Positions 1-11,029 of a stretch of DNA of 64,000 nucleotides are shown here, one piece after another. Under the pieces are notes generated by a model that saw only the letters and a program-made list of their open reading frames with translations, made no database searches and was not told where the DNA came from. Position 1 is the first letter of the stretch, and each line of letters starts with the position of its first letter. A program made the position numbers and the translations under genes. This stretch comes from Beroe forskalii (taxonomy: Eukaryota > Ctenophora > Nuda > Beroida > Beroidae): the NCBI GenBank assembly GCA_011033025.1, contig WFMF01000357.1, positions 62,001-126,000 on the forward strand, written 5' to 3'.

Positions 1-1200
1 AGTAAAGCGAAAAATTTTTGTTCAAATATCGTTCTGAGACGTTGTACACAGAATCTAGGGCAATTCTCTAATCTAATCGTTTAAAAACGAAGATTCTAGC
101 ACACCCACAAGACGAGATATTCCCTTCCATATATTTATCATACATAACATGCACTTGATGTCGAAATCTGGTCCCCTTCCTATCCACGCGACCTTGCATG
201 TTATGTACTTTGTATGTTATTTATCTTGCGTTTTGGTATAATTATCCATCCCATATGAGTGGTTAAACACCGTTTTGTTTCGTCTAGTGCAATTCTCAAT
301 TTTCTGAGTCAATAATAAAAACCAACAAATGTATCTAATTAGTAATCGAGGCGGGAAAAAATCAATCAAAACCGTCAAAAACAGTGCAATATATACTGTG
401 TTTACATAGTGAACTCAGGGTGTAATTTGATACTGGGGACCATACTGCATCATATTTTGCGCCTAGAATTGTTTTTTGATTTAGCTATAGCGTGCGATAG
501 GAAGTGAATAGAAACATCGGACTTTGACTAAAGTGCTTTTAATTATGATATCTATCATAGTATGAAACTTTTTATATACCTTAAATTTCGCTTTACTCGT
601 CCTTTAAGCAAAATAGTAAAAATTATTGCTATGAAAAATGAAAATTTGCATATGTAAATTTTAGCCCCCGTGGTTTTCAAAAGCCCCCCCCCTAGAAAAA
701 ATCTAGGGGGGCCTTGGCCCCCACTAGCTCGAAATAGTGTGTAATGGCATGATTATATACTATGTAGGACAATACCTTTTTGGAGCGTGCAATCCTAAAT
801 CAATGCGAAATAAAGCCCCTAATCTCCATGCCAAGCTCTTTCTAAAACCCTAATTCATGTTGCTTTAGACATAGCAACAGCCAACACAGACATACCCCTC
901 CCCAAGGCTCGAAGTGGTAATACGCTATGTAGTGAACGACCCTTTTGTGAAAATTAATTGTTAGTAGTCCCTGTAAAGTATATTCTGTGAAATATCATAC
1001 GTAGATAGATCATATATAATCACTCAGATTTTACATTGTTAATAGATAATTATTACAATTTCAAGCAAAAGTCAAAAACACATAAACAGGTTTCATTTTG
1101 ATATACATATCAAACATTTAACGTATGTTTCATTCATGGAGATAAGAAAATGTACTTTCTGGAGGAACGGTTACACAGCTTAAAGGCGTACAATCAGCGT
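1..1200. other. AT-rich spacer, no gene seen
   Basis: I see no coding exon or known element. A short C-run/G-run stem-loop lies near 679-712: a run of C, then ctag, a short A-rich loop, ctag and a run of G. It resembles the tips of other homopolymer-flanked foldback elements in this window. Confidence 0.5.
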
Positions 1201-1204
1201 ATCT

Positions 1205-1855
1205 TAGTACCAGGGTAAAGGTAGGGGTGGTGCCATCTACGCGTACCAGGGCTAGCGTGGTACCATCTAAGCGTACCAGGGTTAGGGTTGGTGGTGCCAT
1301 CTAAGCGTACCAGGGTTAGGGTTGGTGGTACCATCTAAGCGTACCAGGGTTAGGGTGATACCATCTAAGCAAACAAGGGTTAGGGCTAGGGCTAGAGTGG
1401 TACCATCTACGCGAACCAGGGTAGGGGTTAGGGTGATGCCATCTAAGCAAACAAGGATTAGGCGAGCGTGGTACCATCTAAGCTTACCAGGTTTAGGGTT
1501 GGTGGTACCATCTAAGCGTACCAGGTTTAGGGTTGGTGGTACCATCTAAGCGTACCAGGGTTAGGGTGATACCATCTAAGCAAACAAGGGTTAGGGTTAG
1601 GGTGGTACCATCTAAGCGTACCAGGGTTAGGGTTGTTGGTACCATCTAAGGGTACATATAAGGGTTAGCGTAAGGGTGGTATTATCTAGGCATGCCAGGG
1701 TAATGGTAAGGGTGGAACCATCTAAGGAAACCAGGGTAATAGTTAGGGTGGTACAATCTAAGCATGCAGGCCGCGGGGTATGGGTGGTAGCATTTTAGCT
1801 AAGCAGGGTTAGGGTGGTACCAACTAACCATACTAGGGTTAGGATGGTACTCAAG
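1205..1855. repeat. TTAGGG-containing minisatellite
   Basis: About 18 degenerate units of roughly 34 bp, each combining a constant block (taccatctaagc) with gtaccagggttagggt. The vertebrate-type telomere hexamer TTAGGG recurs once or twice per unit but is never the sole repeat, so this is an interstitial minisatellite and not a telomere end. Units degrade towards 1,700-1,850. Small ORFs on both strands here are by-products of the repeat. Confidence 0.85.
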
Positions 1856-3300
1856 GCTGTGCCAGCGTTGCTCCAGACTGCCTGAAAATGTCCCCCGAAA
1901 GCAAGCCAGTGTGAATACGTAACCTCATATGACTGTGGAAATACTAAGTAATTTGAACGCAAGAGGAATCATCATAATTATTGTGAAGCATTATAGGCAA
2001 AGAATACACGATTTGAAATCGTGGGAAAAGAATCACTTTTATCTGCCAACTATTTACTAATTTCCTGTAAGAAAATGCGCTGTCACTATCTATAATATGC
2101 AAGAAATTGAATTATTTCTTATGACTTTATCACAAACATGACGAAATTGTCAATTCTTAATTTAGGATGGGTAGGTAGTAGAAGTCTGGGCAAGTAGCGA
2201 AACAAAACAGGGTAGCATGGATAGCACTTAGCAGCATTACCGAGGTTTTTTTGATGGTTAAGTCAAGAATTTCAGATACTGCCTATTGGACAGTGAGGTG
2301 GTGATCATTATGAGAAAAAAAATAAATTCGGTCTATATAACGAACAGGAATGAAGCTTTTTTGGCTCTTTTCTACTACCCACTATTTCTCATAGCAATAC
2401 TTCTCAGACTTAAATACTTGGAAAGATGCTTTAAAAGTTTAAATAAGTTCTTTGATCAGAGTTAATCTCTTTCAAAGCAATTAGAAACTGTTATGTTATC
2501 GCCACCATCATTTGAGTGTGGTACTTTCCATGATTAACATAGAATTATAAACTTTAAAAGTTTAAATATCGATGTTTATTGGACTGTTCAATCAACAATC
2601 ATCTTCCAAAACAAGAATTGAATCATTGCCAACAAGCATTTTATAACTTATTATTTAAGGATTTATTGCCTGGAAGGGGAGATGAACTGAAATGAAATTT
2701 GTGATTTTGAATTAGAATTGGGAAGCCAGTTAACTCATAACTTTAATTACTAAATACATACGAATTTACTTAATAACATCTGGATTCGTAATTAAAACAC
2801 ATGTATATGTATATTTCTCAAATTCAAAATTCAAATTTTTGGTTTTCTCTAAGTTGAAGTTGCTACGTAAGCATGACAATATCAGCTTGATATTCTGAAG
2901 AATCGATCTTATTTAGGTATTGATGAAAAACCAAAATAGAAGATGCATATACAGTACTTTTCACTAATAGCAACATAGGTACCTACATGGTCATCAATTT
3001 TTCTTTATCAATATTCCATTATATGATCTTGAATCCAGTTCATAATCTCCAAATTTTAAATTTAATTTAGATTAAAAAACAAATCATATATTGATGGAAG
3101 AAATGCTTTGATATGCATGAATTTCAAAATCTACTGAATCATTTTAAATATGAAAAAAGAACTGGATCTGAATTTTTACATGTGAACACAAAATCTCTAG
3201 GTACTAAATATATAGAATATAACAAATAGTTAACTCAGAGCCACAAAAAACAATGGCAGACAATCTCAAACCCCCACCATAATATAAATATATAGTAATA
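1856..3300. other. AT-rich spacer, no gene seen
   Basis: Low-complexity AT-rich sequence with no long ORF, splice-framed exon or convincing repeat that I can support. Confidence 0.5.
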
Positions 3301-3309
3301 TTCCTTGGA

Positions 3310-3492
3310 AAAATAGTTTAGGAATCATTCACATATTACGCAAATATTTTTACATCTCCAAACCCCACCCTCGTCCCTCAGTAATCAAGTATACAGAAGT
3401 AGTATGGTACAATATAATTTGGCATTATAATCATTAAAAATACTTTTACTGCCCATAGCTCATTACGTAATATGCAAAAAGAATTCCTTCAT
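3310..3492. mobile_element. Short inverted-repeat (MITE-like) element
   Basis: The left end carries ggaatcattcacatattacg. The right end, read on the opposite strand, gives a similar ggaattc...catattacgtaat. Related attacgtaat-bearing sequence occurs near 5,340-5,420 and 56,085-56,220, so this looks like a small dispersed family. Boundaries are approximate. Confidence 0.4.
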
Positions 3493-3535
3493 ATATAATA
3501 CTGTACAACCAAATGCAGCTTTATATATTATGGTA

Positions 3536-3693
3536 ACAATTTGAACTGCTGTTTGCGCATCTTTTGTGTGTGTGGCCTTAGTTTGCACGGTGCACAGACA
3601 TGTTATTCAAGTATTTATATGTCTAAATGCCACAAAAACTTAAGCTGTGCACACAAAAGATGCACAAAGTGCAGTTCAAACTGTCCCTGTTAC
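3536..3693. mobile_element. MITE, TIR with gcatcttttgtgtg
   Basis: About 155 bp with terminal inverted repeats of roughly 35 bp: ttgaactgctgtttgcgcat at the left end and its diverged reverse complement at 3,660-3,690. A partial copy of the same family (tttgcgcgtcttttgtgtg) lies in a CPSF6 intron at about 38,326-38,400. There is no coding capacity. Confidence 0.6.
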
Positions 3694-3861
3694 TCCCTGT
3701 GTGCATAATAAAAAGCAGTATAAAATGCAGTGATGCATTTATAGGTAATATATTAACGAAAAACCATGTTTAGTATATTATATAATATCTTACTATGACC
3801 TTATTATGTGACTGACAATTAGTGATGATATAGGTATGTAATTATGTATCTATTTACAGTA

Positions 3862-4554
3862 CTAGCGTGGAGCAGATTGAGAGAGATGAGAGTAGAGGAG
3901 GAAGGGCGGGGATGACCGGGCTGAACGGCTTCGTTTTGACAGGTCACTGCACTCCTGGCCAGGCATCGGGTAGGGGCTATTCAGTAACTTGTCATTAGTT
4001 CTGCGCTTCAGTGAATTCATCTTGTAACCCTCTGGCTGAATTCCACTCATTATAAATGGTAAATGATCAATGTTGTTTGAGTCTGGAGTTTGTTCACACG
4101 AATCTGTAGGTGTGAATGTGAATTCTGGTTGTATACCCAGAGAATGAGACTGAAACTGTGGCTCATTTTCTGAATACGAGTTTTCACAATCCATCTCTTC
4201 ACTGTCATCGGTATCAACTGTTTGAGTTTTACACATGCCAAAGAGTTTCTGAGAGTTGAGAGACATGAAATTATGGGGGAAGAGCTGCTCTCTCCCAGAA
4301 AACATTGGAATTGTTGATATTGTCTCAGCTCTTTGTCTGATAATAACTGGAGGATTGGAGCAGTTAGTCTCACTGAGGTAATTCAACTTCAGAGTCAGTT
4401 GCTCCATAATGATATTTTTTTCAGAATGACCCTTTCTTTGTCCTTCGGGGCTTGGGGGAGGTACTCTGTTATCGGAGGGAGAACAGGAAGCTTCATCATA
4501 TTCATATGATGCAGGCCGCTCCTCTTCAAAATTGAAAATGCTTTCATCACACAT
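3862..4554 (-). CDS. Ser/Pro-rich protein, unrecognised
   Basis: An open frame of about 230 codons with the first ATG at 4,554 and a stop at 3,862-3,864. I do not recognise the family. The predicted protein is hydrophilic with no membrane segment. It is acidic near the N-terminus (NFEEERPASYEYDEASC), has a PPPSP cluster, and ends in a basic Ser/Arg-rich tail (LSKRSRSARSSPP). Composition is protein-like and unlike the surrounding repeats. It could be a complete single-exon gene or the last exon of a longer minus-strand gene. An AG acceptor just upstream of the ATG (ctgag near 4,570) would allow the latter. Confidence is moderate that it is coding and low on function. Confidence 0.5.
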   Translation of the reverse strand: MCDESIFNFEEERPASYEYDEASCSPSDNRVPPPSPEGQRKGHSEKNIIMEQLTLKLNYLSETNCSNPPVIIRQRAETISTIPMFSGREQLFPHNFMSLNSQKLFGMCKTQTVDTDDSEEMDCENSYSENEPQFQSHSLGIQPEFTFTPTDSCEQTPDSNNIDHLPFIMSGIQPEGYKMNSLKRRTNDKLLNSPYPMPGQECSDLSKRSRSARSSPPFLLYSHLSQSAPR

Positions 4555-4679
4555 AATCAAGGAGACATCTCAGTATTGTTGATAGCCATTTAATCTCATG
4601 AACCTGTATAACAATTTCATATTTGAGTGTTAACTGTGCAAAATTGGCATTGGTATAAGAATTAGAAAATCATGAATCA

Positions 4680-5264
4680 GGGGGGGGGGGGGAGTTTCAG
4701 TGTCCCAATTGTCCCTGTCCCAATTTACTTTTTTTTGAGTTTGGGACTGGTTTTTGGGACAATTGGGACAACTGGGACATTTGGGACAATTGGGACAAAC
4801 AAAAAATTGAAAAAATCGGTCATTCATCATTTTTTACATTGATCAAAGTTTTTCTATCATATTCACACTACAGTAGAAAGTACATATTAAGGTTGTGTTT
4901 GTTTGCAGTGGTCAAGTGTTCCCACTTCCCTATCCCAAAAAGTATGATAGAATAAAGACAGTGGCAGTTGCAACGCAGCAAGTGCTGCTATGTAAAAGGG
5001 TTTGAGACAAAAAACACTAAACTACTGCTCAAAAAACCATCATTTGAGCTCCATTTGACTCTTTCACTTTTGTCCCAATTGTCCAAATGTCCCATTTGTC
5101 CCAGTCCGCATTCACTTTTTTGAGTCCCATTTGTTCCATTTTCTCTGTCCCATTTGTCCCAATTGTCCCATTTGTCCCAAATGTCCCATTTGTCCCAATT
5201 GTCCCTGTCCCAATCCACTTTTTCTTGAGTTTGGGACAATTGGGACAGTGACACCCCCCCCCCC
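4680..5264. mobile_element. Foldback element bounded by G-run and C-run
   Basis: The element starts with a run of about 13 G and ends with a run of about 11 C. Both ends continue into matching inverted sequence (agtgtcccaattgtccc and its complement), then a T-rich tract and a gagtttgggac motif. The interior is full of tandem 9-10-bp gggacaatt / gggacattt units. ATCA flanks both ends (4,676-4,679 and 5,265-5,268), a candidate target-site duplication. The Trp-Asp-rich ORFs here are translations of the repeat, not genes. Confidence 0.65.
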
Positions 5265-5436
5265 ATCAGGAAACACCTATTGATATAGATATTATTAGGT
5301 ATCGTTCAGTATTATGTTATAATCAAATTTTGCTCAATTTCAATCCCCTCCCTCCCCCTTGTAATCAAGTGTAATCAAAGCCCATCCCCCTTGAGGATAA
5401 TATTACGTTATAATGATTCATGGTACCCCCACCATT

Positions 5437-7262
5437 GTCTTGAGTAGACAATGGTATAAATAATTGAATATTGATTATATTTCAACTTCGGAAAACTTTG
5501 GAATTAGCTTTCTGAAACTAACACACTACATCTTGTGGTTGGGGGAGCGTTGGGAGCCTGCCAAATGCATTCAACCCCACAACACGGTCACAAGTCCGTG
5601 TGCCACAGTGTTAGCTTTCATAACACCATATCATTTTTGGTGTCTCATGATATGCTTTATTTGGATCTGCCTAGCTCTCTGATGAAGGCATTTCTTTCAT
5701 GGATCCCGTCAAAGACTATGATTGGAGTTGTTGGAGAGTTCTGTGGCTTGACTACAAAGATGACTGTATTTGTTCTACAAAGAAGATATTTTAACCTTGC
5801 AAGCAAGGACAAAGTCGCCCAGAATGGAGTCCCATTGTTTCTCTGGTTCATTCTCATCTCTTCGGAGTCGCAGCCTTATTTATGTTTACAAGTAAACACA
5901 GTTGACTTGATCTTCTGATCTTGTCTGGACCAGATGGAACTTTATCTTCCCTACACTGGATAAAGATATTGATGAACTTAATTTCCTTGATGAACTTGGA
6001 ACTTCTGAAACTAACACACTACATCTTGTGGTTGGGGGAGCTTTGGGCGCCCGTCAAATGCATTCAACCCCACAACACGGTCGCAAGTCCGTGTGCCACA
6101 GTGTTAGCTTTCATAACACCATATCATTTTTGGTGTCTCATGCTTTATTTGGATCTGCCTAGCTCTCTGATGAAGGCATTTCTTTCATGGATCCCGTCAA
6201 AGACTATGGTTGGAGTTGTTGGAGAGTTCTGTGGCTTGACTACAAAGATGACTGTATTTGTTCTACAAAGAAGATATTTTAACCTTGCAAGCAAGGGCAA
6301 TGTGGCCAAGATTGGATTCCCATTGTTTCTCTGGTTCATTCTCGTCTCTTCGGAGTCGCAGCCTTATTTATGTTTACAAGTAAACACAGTTGACTTGATC
6401 TTCTGATCTTGTCTTGACCAGATGGAACTTTATTTTCCCTACACTGGATAAAGATATTGATGAACTTAATTTCCTTGATGAACTTGGAGCTTCTGAAACT
6501 AACACACTACATCTTGTGGTTGGGGGAGCGTTGGGAGCCTGCCAAATGCATTCAACCCCACAACACGGTCCCAAGTCCGTGTGCCACAGTGTAAGCTTTC
6601 ATAACACCATATCATTTTTGCTGTCTCATGCTTTATTTGGATCTGCCTAGCTCTCTGATGAAGGCATTTCTTCCATGGATCCCGTCTAAGACTATGGTTG
6701 GAGTTGTTGGAGAGTTCTGTGGCTTGACTACAAAGATGACTGTATTTGTTCTACAAAAAAGAAATTTTAACCTTACAAGCAAGGGCATAGTCGCCCAGAA
6801 TGGAGTCCCATTGTTTCTCTGGTTCATTCTCGTCTCTTCGGAGTCGCAGCCTTATTTATGTTTACAAGTAAACACAGTTGACTTGATCTTCTGATCTTGT
6901 CTGGACCAGATGGAACTTTATCTTCCCTACACTGGATAAAGATATTGATGAACTTAATTTCCTTGATGAACTTGGAGCTTCTGAAACTAACACACTACAT
7001 CTTGTGGTTGGGGGAGCGTTGGGCACCCATCAAATGCATTCAACCCCACAACATGGTTGCAAGTCCGTGTGCCACAGTGTTAGCTTTCATAACACCAATC
7101 ATTTTTGGTGCCCCATGCTTTATTTGGATCTGCCTAGCTCTCTGATGAAGGCATTTCTTTCATGGATCCCGTCAAAGACTATGGTTGGAGTTGTTGGAGA
7201 GTTCTGTTGCTTGACTACAAAGATGACTGTATTTGTTCTACAAAGAAGAAGTTTTTTACTTA
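5437..7262. repeat. 488-bp tandem repeat, about 3.7 units
   Basis: Four head-to-tail units begin at equivalent points (ctgaaactaacacactac) at about 5,512, 6,004, 6,493 and 6,981. The last unit stops at about 7,255 in gaagaag, followed by unrelated AT-rich DNA. Units are roughly 93-97% identical. Each keeps ORFs of 60-160 codons on the plus strand and 64-66 codons on the minus strand, but no frame shows a clear excess of synonymous change and I recognise no domain. It is treated as satellite-like, with a duplicated exon not excluded. Confidence 0.8.
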
Positions 7263-8220
7263 ATGAATAAAAATATAAACTTCATCCTTCATTTCCACAC
7301 CTTACATCCAAAGCGTCTTAAATAGAATAAAATTCGGCAATCTATTATCACAGTTTATCCATAACCCAATCTTGATACTTCATAAGATGACAGACAGGCT
7401 TATCCTAAGTCAAGGAATATTGGTAGATTAGAGCAAACCAGATAAAGATAAAGATAAAATGACTAGGTGAAACACGACTAGGTGAAAACACTAATCAGCA
7501 CACTAATCAGCACACTAATCAGCAATTAGAATGTTGACAAACACATGCAGACTGCACAATATTCAAACTGACCAAATTTGTATAATCTATGGCAAATGAA
7601 CAAATAATATTGAACAATGAATTTTTTTTTGAAAATCTCCGAAGAGAATGAAATAATATAAATATATTCTGAGAAAGCACTAGAGGTGCATCACCAATAG
7701 TGTATCACAATTTCACAAAGCATCATCAATATAATTTAAGTTTAAAAAGTAAAAAAGTAAAATAAAAAATATATTATAAGTCCTGATCATTATAAATTAT
7801 CCAAGTGTTTAAAAAAAAACAATCCCTGTCATTAAAAAAGCCCCAATAAGGAATGAAAATGCCAAAAACGGTCAGATTCACATGAACATACAAACAAGAA
7901 AAATGTTACCAATGGTGAATCATGCGAAAAAATTAGCTGTGTCTACAGCCCACTGTATGAAAATTAAAAACAATATGTATGAACTTATGTTAAAAGAACA
8001 ATGAATTTGATTGCCTATATGCACCAATTTTCACAATGCAATAGTAATCTTTGCAGAAAAATAACAGCCTTCGAAATTGAAATACAGTTGCCAAAAATAT
8101 AATGATAATAATTTAGATTTCAATAGATTTAGATTTCAATAGATTTCAATAGAGAAATTGCTAAATATGTAATATACCCATGGCCATGTATGGTTGCGTT
8201 TTGCTATATCGAAGGAAAGA
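7263..8220. other. AT-rich spacer, no gene seen
   Basis: Strongly AT-rich non-coding sequence containing a triple cactaatcag repeat near 7,490-7,525 and a short direct repeat agatttcaatag near 8,110-8,150. No ORF is supported. Confidence 0.5.
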
Positions 8221-8985
8221 CGGCGCGCCGCGCTGAGAATAGGGCGCTGCCTGGTTACTGGTTAGGGTTCATAACCCTTCCCAAGGAATCCTAAGCCCAC
8301 AAAGAGTGAGTACGCGCTTTTGGGGTTAGGAAGCGCGCCACGTGCTTCTCAACGGGACACAGCTACAGTTTGCTTCCTAAGCCCGCATAGGTGTGCGTAC
8401 GCGCGCCGCGCTACCCTACGGGACGCGCCGCGCAACGCAGACAGGGATATACGTGTTTAGCAACAGTTTGCTTAACACGTATACCCCTCTTATCGACGCG
8501 GGCGGCGCTGCCCTACTGTTCTGAGGAAGCGCGCCGCCCGACGATAACTTATCGTCGCGAGGCGCTCGCTTAACTTCCTCAGAACAGTAGGGAAGCGCCG
8601 CCCGCGTACACACACCTGCACCTATGCGGGCTTAGAATTAGGAAATGAAAGCTACAGTGAGGAAGTGCGCCAGCCGCGCAACGCAAATAGGGATATACTA
8701 TATCCCTGTTTGCGTTGCGCGGCGCGCTCCCTCAGTTTGTCCTGTAGGGAAGCTGAAGCGCTCGGCGCGTACACACTTTTTGCGGGCTTAGGAAGGGTTA
8801 GGAACCCTAATTTCCAGAGCCCTATTCCGCGCGCGGTGTGTCGTTGTTCTTCTTCAGAGGCGCTAGATGGATTTCACCCATCCCTAGCGCGCAACACTCG
8901 GAAATTTGGAGGGTCGTGTTGCAGAGAAAAATGGCGCGCGGCGGAGGGTAGGGTAAAATCCTACTACAGAGGCGCACACACGTAA
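8221..8985. mobile_element. GC-rich nested-palindrome (foldback) element
   Basis: An abrupt GC- and CpG-rich island in AT-rich DNA, built from nested inverted repeats. An inner near-palindrome spans about 8,495-8,606, centred on acgataacttatcgt. A smaller one (agggatatactatatccct) lies near 8,689-8,708. The outer arms around 8,255-8,330 and 8,765-8,830 pair through cctaagcccgc / gcgggcttagg. The right end (aacactcggaa, ggagggtagggta, atcctac) is shared with an element at 35,306-35,640. Ordinary ORFs here are frame accidents of CpG-rich DNA. Confidence 0.65.
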
Positions 8986-9780
8986 GCATCTGCTCAGATT
9001 ACCAGCTTGTCTGACGTTGGCAGACCATCTTGAGAATCAGCTCCGTGCGCTGACGCCAGCTGCTTCGCGGCTGGCGTTAGCGGGCTATGCAACGTACGAC
9101 AAATCAAAAGCAAAGCAGTCTTGATTTCATTGAGCCAATTCTTTATACTATTTAGATATTAGAGCCACATCATTTGATGTAGAATGGTTCCAGGGCTCCA
9201 TTAAAATTTCAAAGGCAAATGATTTTCCGAAAAGGACAGCTAATTTGTTGATCAATTCATTTATTTAAGTCAATTTGAGGCAATCATTAAGACTGTTGAA
9301 AAGGGCTACCTTTATGTCAGAGGAGAAGGCTCAAATGTTTGAGTTTGTGACCATGCCTTTGTGGGGCTCCACCCATTCCCCTGCTACTAGATTAGCAGCA
9401 CCATGAGTACCTTTTTAACTTCTCATTACTATGATCATAATTACTGTTGCTTATTGAAACCCAATTCAATTATAAATTTTTTATAATTAATATACTCTCC
9501 TAGCTTCACATGTGAGACATCTGTGGTGTGCTGAGGGCAAGCACCAATAATTTAGAATTTCAAACTTGCAACCTGCTTACTTCACTTGAACCTTGGAAAC
9601 ATTTCCATGTTGTTTACAATTGATGCTATCATAGTACTATTCTATTGCTAATTTGATGATATATCAATAATTAAAGAATTAATCCTCTAAAACACATCAA
9701 TCTGCAATTTGATGATATTATATTAAAAGTTAGTCTTTATGTGAGGAACAAGGAGAAGAAATTGACCATTAATTAAGCTC
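8986..9780. other. Spacer with one small hairpin
   Basis: No gene is seen. A hairpin near 9,045-9,085 pairs gacgccagc with gctggcgtt around a ttcgcgg loop. The remainder is AT-rich. Confidence 0.4.
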
Positions 9781-10160
9781 ACCATGCTATGGAATCAGTC
9801 TTAATGTGGAGGGGCACCCCTCATATTTTTGAAAATGCAAATTTTATAAATGAGTTTGTCAGGATGGCCAAGACATTTTGACAATGGTGTTGAGACCATA
9901 AGTCAAAATTGCCCATGAAAGGCCTCAGAGCAAAAATAGGGCAGACTGGAGGTTTGCCGACTTCTCCTAGAGGACCTCTATTGAGGACCACTAGAGGACC
10001 ACTATAGAGGATCAGGACCACTATAGGAGACCACTAGAGGACCACTGGAGGACATATCAACGAAGCTGTATATGAGCAGTGGATAATAAACAGAATCATA
10101 CAGCCCTCATCCTCCTTCAATAATTGTGCTGTAAAATCTTATAATTGAATTGAATTGAAT
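9780..10160. mobile_element. Non-autonomous repeat with ggaccacta minisatellite and GAATT tail
   Basis: It contains the same ggaggtttgccgacttctcc end and ggaccactagaggacc tandem motif as the transposon remnant at 11,030-11,772, running on to an identical stretch (gtatatgagcagtggataat). It then reaches a gtgctgtaaaat...(ttgaa)n tail that also ends a retroposed insertion at 57,811-58,131. It looks like two repeat families joined. Boundaries are approximate. Confidence 0.45.
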
Positions 10161-10227
10161 CCTCTAAGCCCTCATCAGACTCAGCCCTTGGTCTCCTGCT
10201 CAACTCATCCCTCTATGATGGCAACCT

Positions 10228-10960
10228 CCCAACAGATGCAGACTTATAATAAATAAAATAAATTGAAGCATTTATTACACGCTTAGACATTGTCAAATAG
10301 ATATCTAGAAGGGAACTACTCTAGCCATTTAAGCGTGACTAAAACTTAACTCAAAGACTCAGATAGCAAAAGTGTTTAAAGTCAAAAAATGCACCCAAGA
10401 AAGTCAAAAATGCACCCAAGAAAAATATCTAATATAAATCATTACCAAATTGATTAATCCTACCATAACCATAAAGAATTTAATCAATTTTTGAAAATGC
10501 ATCTTCAAAATAATATGTCTTCAAGGATTTCTTAAACTTATCAATTTCTCCTATACTTCTAATTTCATAAGGTAAACTATTCCAGACTTTTGGACCATAA
10601 TATTGAAAAGCGCCTTCTGTTCTTTTCAAGTTAACAGTACTAGGCGTTTTTAGTAAAAAGAAATCATCATCTAACCTCAAACTCATCCTTTTAGTATCTC
10701 TTAATGATATCAAATTCTTCAAATAACTAGGAGCTAAATTATTGATGCACTTGTAAACCAACAAAGCAACTTTAAATTTGATTCTGTAAATTACTGGCAA
10801 AAAATGAAGCTTCTTAAGATAAGGACTTATTGACTGCCACTTTTTCTTTCCATTCAATTTAAAAATAAATCGCACAGCATTGTTCTGAATTTTCTGAAGT
10901 CTTTGCAGCAGCCATGGCACAGTTTGACACTCCTGCACCTCCAGCCTCTGCTTCACCTAC
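10228..10960 (-). pseudogene. 5'-truncated LINE, RT C-terminal part
   Basis: A minus-strand frame (10,480-10,956) encodes the region after the reverse transcriptase of a CR1/Jockey-type non-LTR element: LQRLQKIQNNAVRFIF, then YKCINNLAPSYL, then FQYYGPKVWNSLPYEIR. The 3' UTR runs to about 10,228, with a taaataaaataaa tail on the plus strand. The same 3' end (attacacgcttagac) occurs in the fragment at 12,738-13,200. No catalytic YADD block is present, so this is a dead 5'-truncated copy. Confidence 0.75.
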
Positions 10961-11029
10961 TCCTAAGTCCTATTGTCATTCTAACCCTACCTTCACCGTC
11001 ACCTGCTGATCCTGGATCCACAACCTCCA

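Noticed and set aside
1282-1549. ORFs of 75-87 codons on both strands
   Set aside because: They are translations of the TTAGGG minisatellite with repeat-period composition.
4630-5266. Cys-Pro-rich and Trp-Asp-rich short proteins
   Set aside because: They are produced by gggacaatt-type tandem repeats inside a foldback element.
8391-8985. ORFs in the CpG-rich region (up to 106 codons)
   Set aside because: Stops are rare in CpG-rich DNA. The frames overlap palindromes and show no domain.
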